Positions 25,965 to 33,523 of a DNA stretch of 55,483 nt are shown one piece after another; within the stretch, counting starts at the first letter, position 1; each line of letters starts with the position of its first letter. A program made the position numbers and the translations under genes. The notes under the pieces were generated by a model. It ran no database searches. It had not been told where the DNA came from and was given only the letters and a program-made list of their open reading frames with translations. This stretch comes from Holosporales bacterium. GTDB lineage: Bacteria; Pseudomonadota; Alphaproteobacteria; Paracaedibacterales; CANFPP01. The stretch spans positions 1-55,483 of the forward strand of contig CANFPP010000010.1 in assembly GCA_947449005.1 (NCBI GenBank), in the 5' to 3' direction.

Positions 25965-26738
25965 TTGACAATTTCTCTTCTCGCCTCACCTTCTATACAA
26001 AACAAAGAAATCTTTAAAGAATTAGCACACTCTCTAGAGACCGTTGCTCCTGAAGATGCAGAGACGCTTGTTATTTTTGGCGGTGATGGTTTTATGCTAC
26101 GAAGCTTACAAAAATACCAGTATTTAAAAAAACCATTTTACGGAATAAATCTTGGAACCATTGGTTTCTTAATGAATAGCTTTGAAGAATGCCCTTTTAG
26201 TTTAGACACCTTAATTTCACGCATCAAGCAGGCGCAAAAAACAATCCTTAATCCCTTAGAAATGACCGCCCTTAATAGTCAGGGAGAATATACAACTCAC
26301 CATGCCATTAATGAAGTTTCTCTTTTGCGCCAAACTTTCAATGCAGCTAAAATCAAAATTTCAGTTGATGGAGTTGTGCGCTTAGACACACTCGTCTGTG
26401 ATGGAGTTTTACTCGCTACACCAGCGGGTAGTACCGCTTATAACTTATCTGCACATGGGCCAATCCTCCCACTTAATGCCAATCTTCTAGCATTAACGCC
26501 CATCAGTCCCTTTCGCCCGAGACGCTGGAGAGGTGCTGTTTTACCCAACAAAGCCATTGTTACTTTTGACGTCTTAGACCCAATAGAGCGCAGTGTCAGT
26601 GCGACAGCTGATAACTTTGAAGTTAGAGATATTGTCCGCGTTGATATTAGGCAAGATTTATCCTTGAGTTATGTGCTACTGTTTGATCCTGGTCATAATC
26701 TTGAAGATCGTGTTCTAAAAGAGCAGTTCATTATTTAA
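25965..26738 (+). CDS. nadK: NAD kinase
   Basis: It phosphorylates NAD to NADP. The diagnostic FGGDGFMLRSL is near residue 40, NLGTIGFLMN follows, and ATPAGSTAYNLSAHGPIL carries the second conserved motif. The length of 257 residues fits short alphaproteobacterial NadK. The start codon is TTG, supported by a very strong ribosome binding site. It shares an operon with znuA by spacing, and ygfZ follows closely. Confidence 0.95.
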   Translation: MTISLLASPSIQNKEIFKELAHSLETVAPEDAETLVIFGGDGFMLRSLQKYQYLKKPFYGINLGTIGFLMNSFEECPFSLDTLISRIKQAQKTILNPLEMTALNSQGEYTTHHAINEVSLLRQTFNAAKIKISVDGVVRLDTLVCDGVLLATPAGSTAYNLSAHGPILPLNANLLALTPISPFRPRRWRGAVLPNKAIVTFDVLDPIERSVSATADNFEVRDIVRVDIRQDLSLSYVLLFDPGHNLEDRVLKEQFII

Positions 26739-26789
26739 GAGTATGGGCAGGACTTTGTGTCCAGGCCTTTAACGACTAAGAGAATAAAG

Positions 26790-27641
26790 ATGACAAGCTG
26801 CCTCCTCCCTCAACGCGGAATTCTTGAACTCACCGGTATTGATCGCGGTTCTTTCTTACAAGGACTTATTACCAATAGTGTTGATAAAATATCAACAACT
26901 GCAGCAATTTACAGTGCTTTCCTAACACCGCAAGGGCGCTTTTTTCACGATTTTTTCATAATCGAACATAACGATGCGTGGTTAATTGATTGTGAACTTG
27001 ATCGTGCTGAAAATCTTTTGAATCGTTTTAATCTTTATAAACTGAGGTCCCGTGTTAATTGGCGTGATGCGAGCAATGAGTACAAAGTTTATGCGTCGTG
27101 GAACGATGATACTATAGAAACTTCAGGAGACAGCGTCTGTTTTTCTGATCCTCGTTTACCTGATTTAGGACATAGGATCATTACGAAAGCTCCTTTGACT
27201 ACTACAGATGCTCACTTTGATGACTATGACACACTGCGCCTATCGCATGGCATTCCTGACGGCAGCCGTGATATGCCTGTTGAAAAAGCAATTATTCTAG
27301 AGTGCGGATTAGATGAGTTGAATGCAGTTGATTGGAGAAAAGGCTGCTACATCGGCCAAGAACTTACCGCGCGCACAAACTATCGCGGATTAATTCGCAA
27401 AAGACTCCTTCCTGTTAAAATAGAAGGTGAAGCCCCTGCTCCCTTTACACCAATTTTATTAGAGGGCAAAGAAGTTGGAGAAATGCGTTCAAGTTGTAAA
27501 GAGTCTGGCTTGGCTCTTTTTAGACTAGACAAACCATCTCTTTCAGCGATTATTGATGCAACACTAAACTGTGGTAATGCCACTTTAAAACCAACTATTC
27601 CGAGTTGGGTGAAGTTCCAAGGGAATAAGGACCAGAACTAA
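26790..27641 (+). CDS. ygfZ: YgfZ/GcvT-like folate-binding protein, iron-sulfur cluster repair
   Basis: YgfZ binds tetrahydrofolate and supports some iron-sulfur enzymes. The signature KGCYIGQELTARTNYRG is intact with its Cys. The early FLQGLITNSV and FLTPQGRFFHDFF are family features. The frame can start at a GTG at 26757, but the ATG at 26790 has AGAGAATAAAG before it and begins just ahead of the conserved region. About 283 residues is normal. It ends the znuA-nadK-ygfZ run; a hairpin follows. Confidence 0.9.
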   Translation: MTSCLLPQRGILELTGIDRGSFLQGLITNSVDKISTTAAIYSAFLTPQGRFFHDFFIIEHNDAWLIDCELDRAENLLNRFNLYKLRSRVNWRDASNEYKVYASWNDDTIETSGDSVCFSDPRLPDLGHRIITKAPLTTTDAHFDDYDTLRLSHGIPDGSRDMPVEKAIILECGLDELNAVDWRKGCYIGQELTARTNYRGLIRKRLLPVKIEGEAPAPFTPILLEGKEVGEMRSSCKESGLALFRLDKPSLSAIIDATLNCGNATLKPTIPSWVKFQGNKDQN

Positions 27642-27653
27642 AGAATCACTTTT

Positions 27654-27702
27654 TGGCATCGTTAATGCCAATTATGGTCCATAAATGACATTAACGATGC
27701 CA
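27654..27702. promoter_or_regulatory. perfect 14-bp inverted repeat after ygfZ
   Basis: TGGCATCGTTAATG (27654-27667) and CATTAACGATGCCA (27689-27702) are exactly complementary across a 21-base loop. It starts 12 bases after the ygfZ stop. There is no clear U run (CTTTTACA follows), so it may be an mRNA-stabilising hairpin or weak terminator. Confidence 0.6.
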
Positions 27703-27748
27703 CTTTTACAAAAGTTGCGGATACTCTGTTTTGAAGTAAAGCTATTTT

Positions 27749-27931
27749 CTGGATGGCCGGGCACCTGTGGTGCTCGCCATGACGGCGGAAAGTGTGGATG
27801 AACTCTCTCCTAACGGCGATGATAGTGCTATAATTTCAACAAATTGAAAATACTTACTACCGTTAACGAACGAGTACCAACCTCTCATCCGCATCACCGT
27901 CATGGCGAGCCCGAAGGGCGTGGCCATCCAG
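27749..27931. repeat. long inverted-repeat element, copy B
   Basis: The left arm CTGGATGGCCGGGCACCTG with GGTGCTCGCCATGACGG is mirrored by CCGTCATGGCGAGC ... GTGGCCATCCAG on the right. The 183-base element has an AT-rich centre unlike copies A and C. It fills most of the 392-base gene-free gap after ygfZ (27642-28033). Confidence 0.85.
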
Positions 27932-27975
27932 TTAAATAACTGTAAATAGCTAGGCTACTTCATAGGTATTTACTT

Positions 27976-28022
27976 CTGGCCACACCTGCTGCGCAGGTTC
28001 GCCATGACGGCACTGAGAGCGG
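27976..28022. repeat. half copy of the inverted-repeat element
   Basis: CTGGCCACACCTG followed by a small hairpin (ACCTGCTGCGCAGGT), then TCGCCATGACGGC and GAGAG, matches one arm of copies A to C. No partner arm is found before the oxidase gene, whose stop codon lies 12 bases on. It looks like a solo arm left by recombination, or a partial insertion. Confidence 0.7.
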
Positions 28023-28033
28023 GAATCAAGCTC

Positions 28034-28657
28034 TTAAAGCTTCGTTAGCTGATCAGCAAAGTCATGATTCGTATCACGGTGGTTAATCTCATCTTGCCTG
28101 GCAGAAATAACAACGTCTCGTAAGCGCGCATCTTGTGGAAGGTTCCAATATTTTATTGCAACCTCAGGAGCTTCAATGTTTTCAATTGTTCCAGCATCAA
28201 TCTCTTTAAGGTATTGAGTGTAGGAAATAACAGCCTCTTCTTCCAAATATCCAACAACACGATGCGCTGTTTTGGATGACACAAGATACAACACAAAATA
28301 CGCACTAAAAAAACAGACTTGTACAAAGATAATTAAAAAACGTTCGAACCAATTAGGGTGTGCAATTTGAATAAACGTCATTAGGTGCATGCGCTCGTTC
28401 TCTGCCTCATCTAGCAAAGTTTTAATCCACCCCTCATCTTCTTTGCAAGATCTCAAACTTTTTAAATGCTGCAACATCCCCCCTACCATGCCAGGTACAC
28501 CTGCAACTGTTTCCAACACGACAGCACGATTTCCGTAGCGCTTGGCGAAAAAGAGATCTGCAAACAGCCTTAAAACTTTAATAAAGCCATAAGCAATATA
28601 GTCCGTAATACTTTGAGGCGAACGATGAGTTACAAGATCTTGGTCAGGAGAAGTCAT
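28034..28657 (-). CDS. aox: alternative oxidase (cyanide-insensitive ubiquinol oxidase)
   Basis: The protein has the full diiron ligand set of AOX in order: E49 in [15 protein letters not shown]88-x-x-H91 in [11 protein letters not shown]139-E141 in [10 protein letters not shown], and E190-x-x-H193 in [11 protein letters not shown]. Two hydrophobic stretches fit an interfacial membrane protein. AOX oxidises ubiquinol and reduces oxygen to water without pumping protons. It occurs in plants, fungi, protists and some Alphaproteobacteria. Length is 207 residues, short as in bacteria. Its 3' end abuts repeat elements. The gene for coq7, a related diiron enzyme of ubiquinone synthesis, is at 36573. 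Confidence 0.93.
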   Translation of the reverse strand: MTSPDQDLVTHRSPQSITDYIAYGFIKVLRLFADLFFAKRYGNRAVVLETVAGVPGMVGGMLQHLKSLRSCKEDEGWIKTLLDEAENERMHLMTFIQIAHPNWFERFLIIFVQVCFFSAYFVLYLVSSKTAHRVVGYLEEEAVISYTQYLKEIDAGTIENIEAPEVAIKYWNLPQDARLRDVVISARQDEINHRDTNHDFADQLTKL

Positions 28658-28783
28658 TTTTTACTCATAAAACAATAAAATACTTTAATGAATATAATAT
28701 GCATCTTTTTATGTGCTTTATGCAAAAATAAAAATCTGATAAGAAGTATTCATATCATCTATTTTTTACTTAAGAGAGCGGCA

Positions 28784-29506
28784 ATGTGGAAATCATTAAA
28801 AACTTTAGTCTTATTTGCTCTCATCGCAAACGTCAGCAGTGATCAAGTTTTAGCGAGTGAGCCCATGAAAGAATACGGAATTGTATTATTACCAACATCT
28901 GAAATCTGCATGGAAACTGAACGTTTAAATAAAGAAATCACGAAAACGTTTCCAAACATAGCTAATCAACCCAATAATTTTCACATCACTTTACTTCAGG
29001 GCCGCTTTAAAGAGAGTAATTTGGCGTCGTTAATTGAAGCAGTGAAAGCTACCTTAACAGACAATTTTATTTGCCCATTAGCAATTGAACTAGAACCAGC
29101 TCTTAGTTTACATGGTGCTCAAAATATATTTTGGGATGTTAAAAAAAATTCTGCTCTTTTAAATTTGCATGGTTTAATGGTGCATAATGTATCCATGCTT
29201 CGAGATGCGAGCCTACAGAGATATCAAGATACTTATCTCACTCTAGCCCCCCATCACCAAAAGCAAATTGATCAATTTGGCGTGCGTAATGTTTTAGAGC
29301 ATTACCATCCTCATTTCACATTATTTTATGGCGAGAAACCCGCTAAAGAACAGATAGAAGCTCAAACTCAAAACATGAAACAGATAGCTCAATCACTTGT
29401 TCCAAACAAAGATCTGCTTAAATTTACGGCGACAACCGTTGCTATTGGAGAACTAGGGTACCAGGGAAATTTGATAAAGATTATTGAGAAAATTGAATTG
29501 AAGTAA
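28784..29506 (+). CDS. exported 2H phosphoesterase-like protein
   Basis: The frame opens at 28688, but the ATG at 28784 has AAGAGAG before it and begins a signal peptide (MWKSLKTLVLFALIANVSS ... VLAS). The 240-residue protein then has two H-x-T motifs, NFHITLLQG and HPHFTLFYG, about 175 residues apart, as in the 2H superfamily (2'-5' RNA ligases and cyclic phosphodiesterases). The fold is likely; the substrate is unknown. Export is unusual for this superfamily, whose better-known bacterial members are cytoplasmic. It is divergent from the oxidase gene and ends at a terminator. Confidence 0.75.
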   Translation: MWKSLKTLVLFALIANVSSDQVLASEPMKEYGIVLLPTSEICMETERLNKEITKTFPNIANQPNNFHITLLQGRFKESNLASLIEAVKATLTDNFICPLAIELEPALSLHGAQNIFWDVKKNSALLNLHGLMVHNVSMLRDASLQRYQDTYLTLAPHHQKQIDQFGVRNVLEHYHPHFTLFYGEKPAKEQIEAQTQNMKQIAQSLVPNKDLLKFTATTVAIGELGYQGNLIKIIEKIELK

Positions 29507-29526
29507 CAATCAGAATGTTTTTCATG

Positions 29527-29555
29527 AGATCTCCGGGACAAGCCCGGGGATCTTT
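29527..29555. terminator. hairpin between convergent genes
   Basis: AGATCTCCGGG and CCCGGGGATCT flank a short loop, followed by TTTAA. It is G+C-rich against the surroundings and lies between the phosphoesterase-like gene and the small membrane protein gene, so it may act on both. A related AGATCT/CCCGGG hairpin occurs at 38239. Confidence 0.55.
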
Positions 29556-29569
29556 AACAGGAGAGTAAC

Positions 29570-29923
29570 TTAAAGTAAGTTAATGTTTCTCGGTTGTGGT
29601 TTATAAAGCTTTATTAAGAAAAAGCGTGTTTTCGAGCGAAATTGAAACCATTTTCTAACTAGAATTAGGCAAGCTGTCATTGTAACAGTTAAGCCGACAT
29701 GTGTGGTTATAAGCGGTAGACTGGCAGTATATCCCTTGTTAAGAAGACCAATGACGACCAAGTCGACTAACACCCAAAACATAGAGGTGGCAACAAGAGC
29801 AAGCATAAGCCTTGTTGCACCAATCCAATGTTGCCTTAACTTATTAAACTTAAAATTAATGTGAAATATATCCGGAACGCAATTAGGTGGCCCAGGGACT
29901 CTACTTCTAAAATTATTGTGCAT
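29570..29923 (-). CDS. small membrane protein of unknown function
   Basis: The 117-residue protein has two hydrophobic segments (LMLALVATSMFWVLVDLVVIG and LITTHVGLTVTMTACLILV) separated by a short loop, with basic residues at both ends. The N-terminal 35 residues are polar and include PGPPNCVP. No domain is recognised. It lies between convergent and divergent neighbours and so is transcribed alone. The hydrophobic pattern favours a real inner-membrane protein. Confidence 0.5.
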   Translation of the reverse strand: MHNNFRSRVPGPPNCVPDIFHINFKFNKLRQHWIGATRLMLALVATSMFWVLVDLVVIGLLNKGYTASLPLITTHVGLTVTMTACLILVRKWFQFRSKTRFFLIKLYKPQPRNINLL

Positions 29924-30036
29924 CTTGTTTCCTTATTTTTCTTGTTATAGTTTAAAACAATAATTATTAATAAAGACTAAACGCTGTTCCTCTATGTTAG
30001 GTACCAGGCATTAAAATTCAGATATAGGTTAAGATA

Positions 30037-30651
30037 TTGAAAATCCATTTATACCAAGATGATTTACCAGCAAATTTAGATTTAGGACCAGTTGTTGCAA
30101 TAGACACTGAAACAATGGGATTAAACCCTCATCGTGATCGTTTATGCCTTGCGCAATTATCAAGTGGAGATGGCGTTTGTCACCTTGTGCAATTCAGCAG
30201 CCAAGATTATAAAGGTGCTGTGAATTTAAAACGGTTATTAGCTGATGAATCAGTTACAAAGCTCTTTCATTTTGCTAGATTTGATGTCGCAGTTCTATCA
30301 CATTATCTGTCTGTAGACGTTAAGCCAATTTACTGCACAAAAATTGCTTCGAAACTCGTACGTACTTTCACAAGCAAGCAAGGTCTTAAAGATTTATGCA
30401 AAGATCTTTTGGGTGTCGAGATTTCTAAGCAAGAGCAAACGTCAGATTGGGGAAATCCCAATTTAACTCATGAGCAGCTCACCTATGCTGCGACAGATGT
30501 TCTTCACCTCCATAATCTGAAGGCCAAGCTTGATCTCTTATTAGAGCGCGAAAAGCGCGTAGAGCTGGCCGAAGCATGCTTCAAGTTTTTACCTTACGTA
30601 GCGCAATTTGATCTTATGTCAAATGACGATTTTGATATTTTCTCTCACTAG
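30037..30651 (+). CDS. rnd: ribonuclease D-like 3'-5' exonuclease, short form
   Basis: The DEDDy exonuclease motifs are present: VAIDTETMGL (Exo I), FHFARFDVAVL (Exo II) and YAATDVLHLHNL (Exo III with Tyr). RNase D trims tRNA precursors. The 204-residue length lacks the HRDC domains of the E. coli enzyme, common for alphaproteobacterial copies beside the lpt genes. The start is TTG; no ATG is near. It opens the run rnd-kdsD-lptC-lptA-lptB, with 18 bases to kdsD. Confidence 0.9.
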   Translation: MKIHLYQDDLPANLDLGPVVAIDTETMGLNPHRDRLCLAQLSSGDGVCHLVQFSSQDYKGAVNLKRLLADESVTKLFHFARFDVAVLSHYLSVDVKPIYCTKIASKLVRTFTSKQGLKDLCKDLLGVEISKQEQTSDWGNPNLTHEQLTYAATDVLHLHNLKAKLDLLLEREKRVELAEACFKFLPYVAQFDLMSNDDFDIFSH

Positions 30652-30669
30652 AATAAAGCTTTTAAAACC

Positions 30670-31647
30670 ATGTCTAAAATAGCTCCTTTAAAATCCACAA
30701 TAGCCGTGGAAGTTCTCTTAAATGAATCACAAGCACTTTTGAAACTTAGTGAATCATTAGACAATAGATTTGACCAAGCAATTGAGCTAATTCTACAGAC
30801 AACAGGCCGTGTTATTGTAAGCGGTATGGGGAAAAGTGGTCACGTTAGTAAAAAGATTGTCTCAACCCTTTCTTCAACAGGACAACCCTCTCTCTTTATT
30901 CATCCAGGTGAAGCAAGTCATGGTGACCTTGGTATGATTGCCAATGGTGATATTCTCATCCTGCTTTCAAACTCTGGAGAGACTCGTGAGCTTAGCCATA
31001 TTATTGACTATGCTAGACGCTTTTCCATTCCGACAATTGGCATCACAGCTAAAAAATCCAGCAACTTAGCAAAAGTTGTAACCATCCCCCTTATTTTGCC
31101 TGATTTCCCTGAAGCATGCCCGATGGGATTAGCGCCAACGACATCGACTACCATGATGATGGCTTTAGGAGATGCCATTGCTATTGCTCTGTTATCGGCT
31201 AAAGGATTTTCCAATAAGGATTTTAAGCTGTTTCATCCGGGAGGAAATTTAGGAAATCAGCTAATGCACGTAAAGGATTGCATGCATCAAGGCGATAAAG
31301 TTCCTTTGGTAAAAGCGGAGACCGGCATAAATGAAGTTATCCTATTGATGACATCATGCGGCTTTGGTTGCGCTGGTGTTGTTAATGAACAGAGCGAGCT
31401 TATTGGTGTCATTACTGACGGAGATTTGCGCCGCCATATGAGCGACAATCTCCTTGAAAAAACAGCCATTCAAATTATGACGCCAAACCCCGTGACAATC
31501 TCACCAGATACTCTCATGGCTGAAGCGCTTGCAATACTGAATCAAAAAAGCATCACTAGTCTTTTTGTCACTAATGAGAAAGCTGATATTCCTACACCTT
31601 ATGGAATCATTCACATACATGATTTTCTTCGCTTAGGAATTGCTTAA
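30670..31647 (+). CDS. kdsD: D-arabinose 5-phosphate isomerase (KpsF/GutQ family)
   Basis: It makes arabinose 5-phosphate, the first intermediate of KDO for lipopolysaccharide. The SIS domain reads VIVSGMGKSGHVSKKIVSTLSSTG and ILLSNSGETREL, with the catalytic loop HPGEASHGDLGMI. Two CBS repeats form the C-terminal third (DKVPLVKAETGINEV, IGVITDGDLRRHM, ILNQKSITSLFV). Length is 325 residues. It directly abuts lptC, linking KDO synthesis to LPS transport. Its presence implies the organism makes LPS. Confidence 0.95.
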   Translation: MSKIAPLKSTIAVEVLLNESQALLKLSESLDNRFDQAIELILQTTGRVIVSGMGKSGHVSKKIVSTLSSTGQPSLFIHPGEASHGDLGMIANGDILILLSNSGETRELSHIIDYARRFSIPTIGITAKKSSNLAKVVTIPLILPDFPEACPMGLAPTTSTTMMMALGDAIAIALLSAKGFSNKDFKLFHPGGNLGNQLMHVKDCMHQGDKVPLVKAETGINEVILLMTSCGFGCAGVVNEQSELIGVITDGDLRRHMSDNLLEKTAIQIMTPNPVTISPDTLMAEALAILNQKSITSLFVTNEKADIPTPYGIIHIHDFLRLGIA

Positions 31648-32244
31648 GTGAACTTATTGCAGGTTCAATCACGCAGAAAAGTTCTTCTTTTCTTAAAGAT
31701 ATCTCTTCCTATTATGGCGATCGTTCTTGTTATTGCCTTATCAACTTGGTCGCACGCAAAAAGAATTATCCTATCAGAGCTTCCTAAATCTTTGCCGCAA
31801 GTTTCCAAAGAATTGAACGATAACACTGCTTTAAAGATAAATTATCATGGCGAAGATTCCGGAGGACGCCCCTTTATTCTTACAGCAGTAAAAGGTGAAG
31901 AAATCAATCCTGATGAGGTTTTTCTAACAGAACCATTTATAACGCTCAACCTATCGAATAAGAAAGATAAGGTAACTTTAAAAGCCAAAGAAGGTCTTTT
32001 TAACAAAACTAAGAAATGTCTCAACATTTCGGGAGCCGTTGTTATGAAACATACCAATGGACTGACGATGAGGACAAGCGAAGCCTTTATAAAATTTGAA
32101 GAAGGTGAAGCAGAAGGACATTCTCCAGTTGAAGGAGAGACGGATAATGCTATAATCAACGCGCAAGGGTTTAAAATCCTAAATCAAGGAGAGCAGATTA
32201 TATTTACTGGTCAATCACAGTTAACGATCAATACCTCGCGATGA
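31648..32244 (+). CDS. lptC: LPS export periplasmic protein LptC
   Basis: LptC joins the LptBFG ABC transporter to LptA in the periplasm. An N-terminal membrane anchor (KISLPIMAIVLVIALSTW) is followed by a beta-rich domain (RPFILTAVKGEEINPDEVFLTEP, landmark ends). The sequence is weakly conserved, so the call rests on the anchor, beta-jellyroll content and position. The start is GTG directly after the kdsD stop. Its stop overlaps lptA by four bases. Confidence 0.85.
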   Translation: MNLLQVQSRRKVLLFLKISLPIMAIVLVIALSTWSHAKRIILSELPKSLPQVSKELNDNTALKINYHGEDSGGRPFILTAVKGEEINPDEVFLTEPFITLNLSNKKDKVTLKAKEGLFNKTKKCLNISGAVVMKHTNGLTMRTSEAFIKFEEGEAEGHSPVEGETDNAIINAQGFKILNQGEQIIFTGQSQLTINTSR

Positions 32245-32768
32245 ATATAATTCTCTTTATTGTTATTCTCATGACAACATGTAATGCTGCAGCCCCTCAA
32301 GCAGAGAAGGTTGTTATCACTGCAGATGAAATGCAATACCAAACAAAAGAAAATATTTCTATTGCAAAGGGAAATGCACGAGCAGAAAGCGGGGAAGGTG
32401 CTCTTAAAAAGATTTTAGTTGGGGACGTACTCACAGGCTATTTTGAGAAAAAATCATCTGAAACCACCGCCAATTCCGAAGTAACGCAATCAAAATTGAT
32501 AAAGATTGAAGCCAAAGGAAATGTTGTCTTAACAAAAGGTGACACCTTGGTTCAAGCAGATCATTGTATCTATAATATTGAAAAAGAAAACGCAGTTTGC
32601 TCCACCACCTCAGGAAAAGTTGTTAAGATAACCCATCTTAATCATCAGTTGCGGGGCTATAAAATCGAGATTGATCTTAAGACAGAACAGTATAGCCTTC
32701 TACCAGATTCAACAATGAAGAAGCCAAGAGTTATGGCTTTAATCTCTACCGATAAGAAAAGTCAATAA
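32241..32768 (+). CDS. lptA: LPS transport periplasmic protein LptA
   Basis: A short signal peptide (MNIILFIVILMTTCNAAA) precedes an OstA-type repeat domain: VVITADEMQYQTKENISIAKGNA, IEAKGNVVLTKGD and ADHCIYNIEKENAVC (landmarks). LptA oligomers form the periplasmic bridge that carries LPS to LptD. Length is 175 residues. It starts inside the lptC stop (ATGA), and lptB follows after one base. Confidence 0.88.
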   Translation: MNIILFIVILMTTCNAAAPQAEKVVITADEMQYQTKENISIAKGNARAESGEGALKKILVGDVLTGYFEKKSSETTANSEVTQSKLIKIEAKGNVVLTKGDTLVQADHCIYNIEKENAVCSTTSGKVVKITHLNHQLRGYKIEIDLKTEQYSLLPDSTMKKPRVMALISTDKKSQ

Positions 32769-32769
32769 T

Positions 32770-33516
32770 ATGTTACCTGAATCTCACATTCCTCATACAG
32801 GCCTAGTTGCACAAAGACTCAGTAAAACCCTTGGGAAACGTCCCATTTTGAAAGGGGTTGATATATCCTTACAGCGAGGCGAAGCTGTTGGGCTCTTAGG
32901 CCCGAATGGCGCAGGTAAGACGACATGTTTTTCGATTATCACGGGGCTTCTAACCACAGACATAGGGAAAATTTGGCTAGATGGTGCGGACATCACTCCT
33001 TTACCCATGTATCAACGTGCGCATCTTGGCATTGGTTATCTCCCGCAAGATGCATCTATCTTTCGTGGATTAACAGTTGAGCAAAACATTAAGGCAGCGC
33101 TCGAGCTTGTGAAATTCGATATCGACAAACGCAATGAACGACTTGACATGCTTTTAAATGAATTTTCAATTAGCCATTTACGTCAATCCAGTGCCTTATC
33201 GCTTTCTGGTGGAGAGCGTCGCCGCGTAGAAATCGCGCGTGCCTTAGCAACAGCTCCTAAGTTCTTGCTTCTCGATGAACCACTCGCGGGCATTGATCCT
33301 ATTGCTATGGGGGAAATTCGTGAATTAATCTTAAGACTAAAGGGCTTTGGCATTGGTATTCTCATTACAGATCACAATGTGCGTGAGACTCTCGAGATTG
33401 TAGATCGCGCTTATATCCTAGCCAATGGTGAAGTTTTAATGGAAGGCACACCAGAAGACATAATCTCTCACAAAGATGTCCGACGTGTTTACTTAGGTGA
33501 ACGATTTAGTTTGTAA
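32770..33516 (+). CDS. lptB: LPS export ABC transporter ATPase LptB
   Basis: All ABC ATPase motifs are present: Walker A GPNGAGKTT, Q-loop YLPQDASIFRGL, signature LSGGERRRVEIARAL, Walker B LLLDEPLAGIDP and H-loop ITDHNVRETL. The sequence is typical of LptB (YhbG). It powers LPS extraction from the inner membrane with LptF and LptG, encoded elsewhere. It ends only 7 bases from the convergent 756-residue gene, with no terminator. In many Alphaproteobacteria the next gene is rpoN; here it is not. Confidence 0.96.
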   Translation: MLPESHIPHTGLVAQRLSKTLGKRPILKGVDISLQRGEAVGLLGPNGAGKTTCFSIITGLLTTDIGKIWLDGADITPLPMYQRAHLGIGYLPQDASIFRGLTVEQNIKAALELVKFDIDKRNERLDMLLNEFSISHLRQSSALSLSGGERRRVEIARALATAPKFLLLDEPLAGIDPIAMGEIRELILRLKGFGIGILITDHNVRETLEIVDRAYILANGEVLMEGTPEDIISHKDVRRVYLGERFSL

Positions 33517-33523
33517 GAATGAG

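Noticed and set aside
27742..27927. 61-codon open frame through repeat copy B on the minus strand
   Set aside because: Made of repeat sequence only.
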